Assembly (NCBI RefSeq): GCF_000006445.2
Contig: NC_006049.2
Span: forward strand, 558,001-622,000
Source of the DNA: Debaryomyces hansenii CBS767
Lineage: Eukaryota; Ascomycota; Pichiomycetes; Serinales; Debaryomycetaceae
DNA length: 64,000 nucleotides
Direction of reading: 5' to 3'
Under the pieces are notes generated by a model, which was not told the DNA's origin, did no database searches, and saw nothing but the letters and a program-made list of their open reading frames with translations. Both the position numbers and the translations under genes were made by a program. Positions 20,192 to 28,322 of the stretch are shown one piece after another; the stretch's first letter is position 1; each line of letters opens with the position of its first letter.

Positions 20192-20857
20192 GCCGTTTCT
20201 TCAGGATCCTCTTCAGACTCTTCCTCTGGATCAGGATCATCTTCAGGATCATCTTCAGGATCATCTTCAGGGTCATCTTCAGGGTCATCTTCAGGATCAT
20301 CTTCAGGATCTTCCTCTGGATCTTCAGGCTCTAATGTCGGTTCGTCCGGTTCTTCATCCGGCTCCTCAGGTTCAGGTTCAAACGTTGGTTCATCTACATC
20401 TGGCGATTGTCAAGATGACGACGACGACGAAGATGATGATGACGAAGATTGCGATCCAACCTGTGACTGCGATGAAGATGACGATGACAATGACGACGAT
20501 GACGATGATGATGAAGACTGCGATGACAGTGAAGATTGTGTAGATTGTGATGTTTCAAAGAATGATGGTAATGGCGCTACAAGAACTACCGCCGCTGCTG
20601 AATCATTTGAACCTACTACTGTTGCAGGTGCTTCTACAGCAGTGAATGCTAATGCTTCACCTGATGATTGTGTTCCAACTACAGTTACACAATTCGTCAC
20701 TGTCAATAACAAACTTGCAGATGAGACCTTCAGTAGCAGAGCTACTTCTACAGCCAGCGCTGATGTTCAACAATTCAATAACAGTGGTAATAGGATGTTC
20801 ATCTCAACTAGTATGATTGTCTTGATCACTACATTTGTTACCGTTGGCTTCATGTGA
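18545..20857 (+). CDS. GPI-anchored Ser/Thr- and Asp-rich cell wall protein with DETYCDEETDS repeats
   Basis: Probable cell-surface glycoprotein. Residues 1-19 form a signal peptide, and the end (NNSGNRMFISTSMIVLITTF, then VTVGFM) has a small-residue cleavage zone and hydrophobic tail typical of GPI attachment. Between lie a GASA/GVSA block (8 units of 12 bp), then five copies of DETYCDEET or DETYCDETT with one Cys each (Cys194, 280, 353, 402, 463), spaced by Ser/Thr and by TGTVTK-NPTGT-type repeats. After that come a TTAYSTAYTT segment, an 11-Asp run, a GSSS block, and a Cys- and Asp-dense domain (CDPTCDCDEDDDD). The clustered acids and cysteines suggest divalent metal binding or strong surface charge. 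The N-terminus also has RSLLDSIGSFISGG, like the modules of the upstream gene. Family not recognised. Confidence 0.87.
18767..18862 (+). repeat. 12-bp minisatellite coding GASA/GVSA, 8 units
   Basis: Eight in-frame units of GGTG(C/T)(C/T/G)AGTGC(T/A), four GASA then four GVSA, at the start of the 770-residue wall protein. Confidence 0.9.
20156..20188 (+). repeat. (GAT)11 microsatellite coding poly-Asp
   Basis: Eleven uninterrupted GAT codons follow Cys537 of the wall protein. Pure codon repeats are length-unstable. Confidence 0.95.
20228..20315 (+). repeat. 12-bp minisatellite coding GSSS
   Basis: About seven units of GG(A/G)TCATCTTCA in frame encode a (GSSS)n block between the poly-Asp and the Cys/Asp domain of the wall protein. 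Confidence 0.85.
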
Positions 20858-21350
20858 TCTACGTATCGATTGTAAAATATCAATTAAATGGTTCTTTCGA
20901 ATGATTGCAGGGCAATTAATACAGAAACATACCAAGCGAACTTCGCTCAAAAAAAAAATAATCCCAATATATCAAATTGCATTGAACTAATTCAATAACA
21001 TTTGACTTATTTATACCATTAATCATAATTTAGTATTTCTTGTTTATCGTAAATATTTATTTCGGTGTCTTTTAAGACAGTATTTTCTTTTTATCTTTCT
21101 TGTTAATCTATTTTGTTATTTAAAACCTACATTTTAATATGATGTGGTATTTAGAGTATTTAAATTAATACAAAACTGTAATTATTAAAAACTTCTTCAA
21201 AAAGCTTGTAGTTTATTAGGCCCTTTTTTTTGGTGATGTTTTTACTCTAACATTTTATTGCGGAACCATTTAATTGAATATTATTGCCACTAAATTTTAT
21301 CTTTTTAAGACCTTCATACTAATATAGGATAATAACAGATACCTAACGGC
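20858..21350. other. Intergenic, 490 bp
   Basis: This is the 3' end of the wall protein gene and the TUL1 promoter. AT-rich with runs of T; no specific site recognised. Confidence 0.5.
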
Positions 21351-23750
21351 ATGCAGGTAGATCGCCAAACGTTATTATTCTTTATAATAATGTTCATCTT
21401 TTTATCTTTGCCGAATGGGGCAGACCAACCACATTCAGCAAAAGATAAGAATACATTAACAACATATCAAGAATCATTAAAACGTAATCAACGGGAATTA
21501 TTGAGCTCTGAATACCATACTGGATATGGAAATTTGACTGGCTTAAAATTGTCGTATGTTGATAGTCTTGATAACAAAAATATACTGGATTGGCCATTAC
21601 ATAAATATAACAAGAAAAAGCCTTGGATTGAAGACGAGAAATATTCCTTGTTTCCGAATGATGTGAGTAGTAAGGTGAAAGAGTTTTGGGGTAATGATCC
21701 AATCGATGAGGCGGATATTACGTCGCCAGCATATCTATTAAATATATCTGGTAAAGCACATGGCGAATTTGAAGTAGATAAGCCAAAAAAACAATTAAAA
21801 AAGTACTCTTTACCACTTCCATCGTATTTACAAGATTACTTTGATTCATATACTAGAGGCCGTAGGGAAGAACAAAGAGAACGGTATGAACAAGACCCTG
21901 AAAACAATCCTCCGCCGGATGATGTGGGAACTGCTCCAGATAGAATCGGTAATTTTACAGAAGATTCAGGTAAGCTTTCGTTAACTATCAAAAGTTTTGA
22001 TTATAATTACCGCCATCCTAGAATGTCAAAGTTTTTATATAATAAGACTACAGACAGTGTTGATGACGCCGTAATGGTAGAGGTCAAGCTAAATTTAGTT
22101 GATCACCCTGAGATTAACCGACATGAATTGCACACCTTGGGAGTGTATTTTCAGAACACTGGATCATTAGTTGCTAGCTCAAGTTCGGCGAAGTTTTCAG
22201 GTTTCGACGCGTTACCTCATTTTGCTATGAATGAAGATAATTTTAACAAGTCCAGATTACTAATGAGCCAGTTTTTGAATATTACCGATATTAATAGGGA
22301 TATAAGCATGGATGAAATGAATTCGGATATAACTAGATCTGTTCAGGAATGTGAGTATATAACTTTCTTGCAATTTGATAAAACAGAATATCTGAAGAGA
22401 CAATTACAAGACATTGACGAAGAGTTGATGAATCCTAGCGGGAGACCAATACCGCAACTGATACCACAAATTGAAGTCAAAAATGCACTTTTGTATTCTC
22501 CAGATTGCGGATTAATGATAAATTTAAAACCCGATACGAAGCTTCAAGGAAACAAAGTAGAGGTAACTGATAATCAGTTCAAAAAAGTCTTGATCGTCTT
22601 TTTAATTTTAGTTCTGACGCAGCTTTTTATATTTATTAGACAGATAAAAGAGACCACAACTCCAGGCCAATTATCGAATATTTCAACGACAACATTATCT
22701 ATTATTGGTTTTCAGGACTCATTAATTGCATTGTTTTTCTTATTAATATCCACTTTGACTGAAAGCTTATACTTGTTATTTTCATGTGTCGCAGTAATAT
22801 CATTTATCACCTGTGGTGTTTTTGAAATGAGATTCATTGTGAGTGTTATGGTGAATCAAGGTAACGAACGAGGAACTACGTGGTGGGAAGTTTTAAGAGG
22901 AAGCGTAAGTAGAAATGAGACCGGGAATAGTAATAATGATGGCGATGGGACCACTACAAACACGAATGATTTACCAGCACCCGTAACCGCAGCGCCAATG
23001 CCTGGTGCAAACGATGAAGCAAGATATTCGAACGGATTATTTGCTAGTGGATTTTCGTTGACGATTATTGCCACATTTTTCATCTTGAATGTACTTACTT
23101 GGAGATTAAAATACCGTCAAATATTTGAATACGTCGGTTTGTTGGCTATAAGCTCGTACTGGATACCTCAATTCTTAAGAAATACTTTGAAGAATAGAAG
23201 AAAGACATTCTCATGGGAATTCGTCCTCGGGACATCCTTGATTCGATTGCTGCCAATATGGTATTTGTGTCTTTATACTCAGAACCCCTTAAGACATCAT
23301 TACGACCCAATGATGGCCATTATTATAACTCTCTGGTACGCACTCCAAATCGGATTATTATGTCTCCAGCAAATCCTCGGCCCGAGGTTCTGGCTTAATG
23401 AGAAATGGTTACCTAAGGCATATGATTACCATCCATTCTTGAATATATCTGATTTGGAAAATGGGTTCGCCTCTGATATTTTGTCCAACATAAGAGCTCA
23501 GAATGAAGATCCTGCAAAATCGGATGTTATCACTTGCAAAGTTGATTGTACAATTTGTATGAATGAAATAGAGTTGCCAATAGGCGTAAACGCTGAATCA
23601 AAGAAACCTAAGCAGCATGGAGATAAATTTAGAGGTCAGCAATACATGATAACCCCATGCCGTCATATATTTCATACTGATTGCTTAGAAGATTGGATGA
23701 AATACAAATTACAATGCCCGGTGTGTCGAAACGCCTTACCTCCTATATAG
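21351..23750 (+). CDS. TUL1: Golgi/endosome transmembrane RING ubiquitin ligase (DSC complex)
   Basis: Catalytic E3 of the DSC complex, which ubiquitinates membrane proteins in Golgi, endosome and vacuole membranes. There is an N-terminal signal sequence (about 5-20, LLFFIIMFIFLSLP), a long lumenal domain with several N-glycosylation sites, seven or so membrane segments from about residue 410, and a C-terminal RING-H2 (733-793: CTICMNE, CRHIFHTDC, CPVC). At 799 residues it is near the S. cerevisiae length of about 758. In fission yeast the orthologue Dsc1 is needed to cleave the SREBP factor Sre1; here the next gene is an SREBP-like factor. Confidence 0.92.
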   Translation: MQVDRQTLLFFIIMFIFLSLPNGADQPHSAKDKNTLTTYQESLKRNQRELLSSEYHTGYGNLTGLKLSYVDSLDNKNILDWPLHKYNKKKPWIEDEKYSLFPNDVSSKVKEFWGNDPIDEADITSPAYLLNISGKAHGEFEVDKPKKQLKKYSLPLPSYLQDYFDSYTRGRREEQRERYEQDPENNPPPDDVGTAPDRIGNFTEDSGKLSLTIKSFDYNYRHPRMSKFLYNKTTDSVDDAVMVEVKLNLVDHPEINRHELHTLGVYFQNTGSLVASSSSAKFSGFDALPHFAMNEDNFNKSRLLMSQFLNITDINRDISMDEMNSDITRSVQECEYITFLQFDKTEYLKRQLQDIDEELMNPSGRPIPQLIPQIEVKNALLYSPDCGLMINLKPDTKLQGNKVEVTDNQFKKVLIVFLILVLTQLFIFIRQIKETTTPGQLSNISTTTLSIIGFQDSLIALFFLLISTLTESLYLLFSCVAVISFITCGVFEMRFIVSVMVNQGNERGTTWWEVLRGSVSRNETGNSNNDGDGTTTNTNDLPAPVTAAPMPGANDEARYSNGLFASGFSLTIIATFFILNVLTWRLKYRQIFEYVGLLAISSYWIPQFLRNTLKNRRKTFSWEFVLGTSLIRLLPIWYLCLYTQNPLRHHYDPMMAIIITLWYALQIGLLCLQQILGPRFWLNEKWLPKAYDYHPFLNISDLENGFASDILSNIRAQNEDPAKSDVITCKVDCTICMNEIELPIGVNAESKKPKQHGDKFRGQQYMITPCRHIFHTDCLEDWMKYKLQCPVCRNALPPI

Positions 23751-24104
23751 ATTTATCCACCAAGACTTTTTTATACATTTCTCTTGTATTAGAATGTTAG
23801 AAGTAGTAATACACAATTAGTGACTCAATATAAAATTTCTGTTCCGGCTAATGGGGCTAGTGAGGCTAGTGAGAGAATCGCTCACTCGATTTCAAAAAAA
23901 TCGCCTGATTTTTTTAAACGATGATAGCCAGGGCACTTGCATAGATTAAAGAAAAACAGGTGGTTTTTTTATGAAGGACTTAATAATGGCCTTTTTTTCC
24001 ATGGGATTAATTTCTTTGTGTAAGTAAATCGTACAGGGATTAAGTACTTGAATAAGAATCAATTCAAAATAAGATTTTAAGAGTATTATACTCATATAGC
24101 CGAT
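23751..24104. promoter_or_regulatory. TUL1-CPH2 intergenic region with hairpin and uORF
   Basis: Contains a tandem GGCTAGTGA duplication at about 23858-23875, a perfect inverted repeat of 9-base arms (AAAAAAATC and GATTTTTTT around GCCT, 23894-23915) and an 18-codon uORF (23971-24027) in the presumed CPH2 leader. Confidence 0.55.
23971..24027 (+). promoter_or_regulatory. 18-codon uORF upstream of CPH2
   Basis: ATG AAG GAC to AAG TAA encodes MKDLIMAFFSMGLISLCK, complete and 77 bases before the main ATG. It has three ATG codons in the same frame. If it lies in the transcript it would reduce or regulate CPH2 translation; the transcript start is not known. Confidence 0.4.
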
Positions 24105-26648
24105 ATGACGACAACAGATAACTTCGAGTTTGATAACGAATTTTATAATTTCGATAACGCAAACGAATTCCTACAGAACATATCGGGGGCTGTCTCATCA
24201 CTTTCGCCTTTGAGTGAAGATGAACGATTTAGGAATTCTATCGGTGATGTTGATAGCAACTGGTACACAGAAGGTATCAACCAGAATGATATATTTAGGA
24301 ATAAAGCTGGCGATAATTTCAATTTAATAAATCAAGAATACACCAATCCAAGCATAAATAATGGCAGCGGCGAGAATGATTACTTCATAGAAACCAAAAA
24401 AACAGATATGAAGGCTCCGAATAATTTGCTACCCTCATCTATGTCAAGCGGGACATACTCGCAAGACTCCACTAATAACGGGATGACACCATTAAGTCAG
24501 CCGTCTTTAACGTCGACCCACACATCTCCGGAACTGTTGGTAAAGATTGAAGAAAATGAAGATACGGGTGGGCGAATAAAAGGTTCGTCTACTTCGAAGA
24601 ATGCAAAGGTCACTAAGCCACAGAAAAAGGATAAGAGCAGCCATAATATGATTGAAAAGAAATATCGTACCAATATTAACTCTAAAATTGTGGCTTTGAG
24701 AGATGCAGTTCCATCATTGAAAATCGTAGCTGGGAATAACAATGTTTCAATATCAGATTTGGAAGGATTGACCCCGGCTTCGAAATTGAATAAGGCAAGT
24801 GTCTTAACTAAAGCGACGGAATACATTAAACATTTAGAGCATAAGAATGATATGTTGAAGCAACAAAACACACAATTACAGAAATTGATTCAAGAGGCTA
24901 ATGTACAGTCACAGCCAATGTCCCAAGAACAGGCGTTGCCTCCACACAGAGGTGGATTTGGCTTTGTTCCCCCACAAGGTGAACAAAGCTTTAATTCAAC
25001 ACCAGTGCAACAGAATTTCAGTGGTGACTCTTTTAATTTCAATAATCAAAATACCGGTATGAGTATTGCAAACCCAAGTTATAACTACAATAAGGTTTTA
25101 CTTGGTAGTTTGGCAACGGTCATGGGGACTTCATTAATAGCTGATAATGCTAGTGAATTCAAGGGACTATCCGCATTACCATTTTCAAGTTTCTTGCCGT
25201 ATTTTGTAACTCACCCAAGTCCAATCACCATACAATTATGGAGCTTATTAAAAATACTATTGGTTCTTGGATCTATGGCTAGCTTAGTACTACCAAGCTT
25301 ACTTATTGCAATACAAAATGATAAACAATCAGACCAAGGAACTATAGACATATGGAAGTTTTGGCTTTTCAATAGCTTAGGCCTTCGTTTACCTCATCCT
25401 TTTGAACAAGGGAAAGTGGATAACATTTTGTTTATGTTATCAGGGAAATCTGATCAAGAATTTTCTTGGGCTAGTCTTTTTAATTATTATATTTATTTGG
25501 CATCATGTGAAACAACATTCGAGCTTTGCATTTTAAACTTAATTGTTGGAACCATGTTAAGTGTCAAATTCCCATTATTATCCAAATTTATTAATCGCAA
25601 TATGAGTTTGAAAGGTTCATTATTATTGAATTTAGATTATAAGGGCGATAATAAGTCGTTGATAAAGTTGCATAATTTGATTCGTAATTTAGATGGAATT
25701 TCAATGTTAGGCTCCACTTCTTTATTCACGAGACTCATTAATATAGCTGAACACAAGAGTATTAACAATAACATATACGATGGTCAGAATAATATTAAAT
25801 ATGCTGAGCTTTTTCAAGAAAATGAGGGTGATTACTATAATACTATTGTCACTTGGAGAATCTTGGAAATCACTCACGAATTGAACTTAGCCTACTTGAA
25901 AAATATGGCTTCAAAGAGCCAAGAAAAGCTGAAGGTCTTTAATCAAATAAGTGAGGATCTTAAGAAAATAGAAGCAATTTTGTTGAATGATGCAACCTCA
26001 AACTTGAAAAGTTACTTTACCCTATTCAAAAGCGTGATCGAAGAGCGTTCTGCACTAAGCTTATTGGAAAGAATTGAAACTGACGTGAACAGTAGCTTAT
26101 CTACCTTCGAAAATATCAAAGAAGAAAGTGAATTAGTGGAAGACGATGTTTCTGACTTCTCTGAGGACGACCATGAATCCGATCAGCCTACAAATTATTT
26201 TGATGAAACTGAACAGCCGAAGACTCTGACGATTAGGTCGAACAAGTCCCTAATTTGCTCATTAAATTTGGTTTCTGAGGAGCAGTTCATTGTCTTGACA
26301 AGTTCATTAATTCTCTATTATCAGCAACACCAGAAAGCAAAATCCAACGAGTTGCTTAGGTATTTGAATTTTTCTTCAGAAAAGTCGTCATTATCTTTAT
26401 TATCATTCACAGCACTATTAAAAGTTATTACTGAGTTGATTGGTCAAGATCAAGATGCCAACGATTTTACCAACTCCAATGTGTTGGATAAGCTAATTAG
26501 AATTACAAGATTATGGATCAATGACGACAAAAAACAATTTCTTGATTATAATTTGAGATGTGATTTATCCGATTTGATAGTTTCTAAAGGACTGCTTTTG
26601 AATGGGGCTTTAAGCGATGAGAGCGACGAAGAAGGAGATGATGATTAA
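24105..26648 (+). CDS. CPH2-like, SREBP-type membrane-anchored bHLH transcription factor
   Basis: A bHLH regulator with the SREBP hallmark tyrosine: H180, E184, Tyr187 and R188 in HNMIEKKYRTNIN, where other bHLH proteins have Arg. The bHLH spans about 176-250 and runs into a short leucine zipper (LEHKNDMLKQQNTQLQKL). Two hydrophobic segments follow (about 332-348 and 378-402), so the protein should be tethered with the bHLH end in the cytosol until released. The long C-terminal part has few motifs and ends in an acidic run (DESDEEGDDD). Length 847 fits Candida albicans Cph2 (about 850), a regulator of hyphal growth and haem/iron genes; S. cerevisiae HMS1 is the nearest relative. A uORF precedes it. 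Confidence 0.8.
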   Translation: MTTTDNFEFDNEFYNFDNANEFLQNISGAVSSLSPLSEDERFRNSIGDVDSNWYTEGINQNDIFRNKAGDNFNLINQEYTNPSINNGSGENDYFIETKKTDMKAPNNLLPSSMSSGTYSQDSTNNGMTPLSQPSLTSTHTSPELLVKIEENEDTGGRIKGSSTSKNAKVTKPQKKDKSSHNMIEKKYRTNINSKIVALRDAVPSLKIVAGNNNVSISDLEGLTPASKLNKASVLTKATEYIKHLEHKNDMLKQQNTQLQKLIQEANVQSQPMSQEQALPPHRGGFGFVPPQGEQSFNSTPVQQNFSGDSFNFNNQNTGMSIANPSYNYNKVLLGSLATVMGTSLIADNASEFKGLSALPFSSFLPYFVTHPSPITIQLWSLLKILLVLGSMASLVLPSLLIAIQNDKQSDQGTIDIWKFWLFNSLGLRLPHPFEQGKVDNILFMLSGKSDQEFSWASLFNYYIYLASCETTFELCILNLIVGTMLSVKFPLLSKFINRNMSLKGSLLLNLDYKGDNKSLIKLHNLIRNLDGISMLGSTSLFTRLINIAEHKSINNNIYDGQNNIKYAELFQENEGDYYNTIVTWRILEITHELNLAYLKNMASKSQEKLKVFNQISEDLKKIEAILLNDATSNLKSYFTLFKSVIEERSALSLLERIETDVNSSLSTFENIKEESELVEDDVSDFSEDDHESDQPTNYFDETEQPKTLTIRSNKSLICSLNLVSEEQFIVLTSSLILYYQQHQKAKSNELLRYLNFSSEKSSLSLLSFTALLKVITELIGQDQDANDFTNSNVLDKLIRITRLWINDDKKQFLDYNLRCDLSDLIVSKGLLLNGALSDESDEEGDDD

Positions 26649-26890
26649 GTACTTGCAATATTATATATGACTTGCTTTTATATTATTTATTTAAATTTAT
26701 TTCTTGCTAATATTTTAATGAATTCTTATCAATACGTTAATGGTGTGTTAGGTCTTTGTAGACAAGTATTTTAATCATAAAGAAATCGCTTTGTGAAAAT
26801 CTGACTCTGTTATTACGTCAATGTAACTGAATAAATTTGAGGTACATAAAAAAAAAAAGATACGATTATAATTCTCATATAGTAACATCT

Positions 26891-26905
26891 ATGACACTGA
26901 GATGA
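26891..26905 (+). promoter_or_regulatory. Four-codon uORF with ATGA overlap on the transporter start
   Basis: ATG ACA CTG AGA TGA: its stop TGA overlaps the main ATG (26902) as ATGA. The layout allows either inhibition or stop-start re-initiation. Confidence 0.4.
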
Positions 26906-28194
26906 ATAAGGCTATGATTTCCGTAGAGGAACCTATTGACGATATTTCCACGAAGCAATGGGATATTATTGAAACAATATCTAATAATAAAGATGGTATA
27001 AAAGTGGTAATAGCTGGATTTATTTGCAACTTTATGACATTTGGAATTGGGTTTTCATACGGGGTTTTCCAGGAATTCTATACTTCTCAAGATGGGCCTT
27101 TGAAGCATTACTCAGATTCAGAAGTTGCAATAATTGGTACTTTAGGTACGGCACTCACATATTTGTGTGGTATATTCAATAAGAGTATTATGTACTATTT
27201 GAAGCCACGCAATATAATGTTAATTGGTAGCGTTCTGATGTCTCTTGGCTTAATTATGACAGGATTTTGCACTGAACTCTATCAGTTTATTTTATCACAA
27301 GGTTTATTGTTTGGAGTAGGGTCGAGTCTTCTTTACTTACCGCCAGTTGTATGTGCTCCATTTTATTTTAATCGTCATAGAGCAATTGCCATGGGGATAT
27401 TATTTAGTGGAACTGGGTTCGGAGGGTTAGCAATGGCTAATATCAGCAGGTATTTAATTGGTGTTATTGGTTGGCAATGGTGTGTTAGAATACTTGGTTT
27501 TATGAATTTAATCTTAACCATAATTGCTAGCTTTTTGGTTGTGGAGCCGAAGGTTAACAATTTTAGGACTAACAACAAGTTATTTAACTTTCGTCAGTTA
27601 GGTTCATGGAAAGTTTTTCTTGTTATTTTTGGTGGTCTTTTGCAATCAGCGGGATATTTAATCCCATTGATTTATATGTCCAAATATGCAAGAACTTTGA
27701 ATTTTAGTTATAATCAGGGTGCTTTATTCATCGGTTTAAATAATGCTATTAATGCTTGTTTCAAAATTCTTTTGGGCTACGTCGGTGATAGAGTCGGGAG
27801 AATGAATACAATCATTACATGTAGCGTATTAAGCGCAGTTACAATTTTTGCATTGTGGATGGTAAATGCAAGAGACGCCTACATTTCATTCGTTGTATTT
27901 TATGGAGTTTTTTCTGGAGTGATAATATCGTTGTTACCGACATGTCTTGTTGAGCTATTTGGAGTCGTAAATTACCAATCAATGAGTGGATTAATGTATT
28001 TCAGTAGAGGTGTTGGAAGTATGTTGGGCTCCCCTTTAGCAGGTTTAATGATTGCCAACCAGGGTCTTCATGCCAGTGATTATAAGAACCCAATTATTTA
28101 TAACGGAGTATTATTATTATCAAGCGCTGTATGTTTAGTTGCAGTACGGCTAATCGTGGCAAGTGAGGGAGGAAAACTGTCGTGGAAATTTTAG
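26902..28194 (+). CDS. MCH-type (monocarboxylate/riboflavin family) major facilitator
   Basis: Twelve-segment permease of the monocarboxylate porter family, which in yeasts includes Mch1-Mch5 (Mch5 carries riboflavin) and Esbp6. Visible: the first segment starting GIKVVIAGFICNFMTFGIGFSYGVFQEFY, the family's DG-type opening; LGDR-like GYVGDRVGR between segments 8 and 9 (about 292-300); and a short cytosolic tail. Its 430 residues are short for the family (about 470-520), mainly through a short N-terminus. The substrate cannot be assigned. It is convergent with STV1 and has a uORF overlapping its start. Confidence 0.85.
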   Translation: MNKAMISVEEPIDDISTKQWDIIETISNNKDGIKVVIAGFICNFMTFGIGFSYGVFQEFYTSQDGPLKHYSDSEVAIIGTLGTALTYLCGIFNKSIMYYLKPRNIMLIGSVLMSLGLIMTGFCTELYQFILSQGLLFGVGSSLLYLPPVVCAPFYFNRHRAIAMGILFSGTGFGGLAMANISRYLIGVIGWQWCVRILGFMNLILTIIASFLVVEPKVNNFRTNNKLFNFRQLGSWKVFLVIFGGLLQSAGYLIPLIYMSKYARTLNFSYNQGALFIGLNNAINACFKILLGYVGDRVGRMNTIITCSVLSAVTIFALWMVNARDAYISFVVFYGVFSGVIISLLPTCLVELFGVVNYQSMSGLMYFSRGVGSMLGSPLAGLMIANQGLHASDYKNPIIYNGVLLLSSAVCLVAVRLIVASEGGKLSWKF

Positions 28195-28322
28195 CTTGTA
28201 AATTTATTTGACAAAAAAGAATCTATTTAATGAAACTAGTCGTTAGTAGTAAGCAAAATGAACTATATATGTAACAGAATAAACTTAGAAGCACAGGTGC
28301 TTCAACGAACTCAATCTATAAT

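Noticed and set aside
18580..20712. Several frames of 60-170 codons on both strands inside the 770-residue wall protein gene
   Set aside because: Frame shadows of codon repeats (for example His or Met runs from the GAT repeat); composition is not protein-like.
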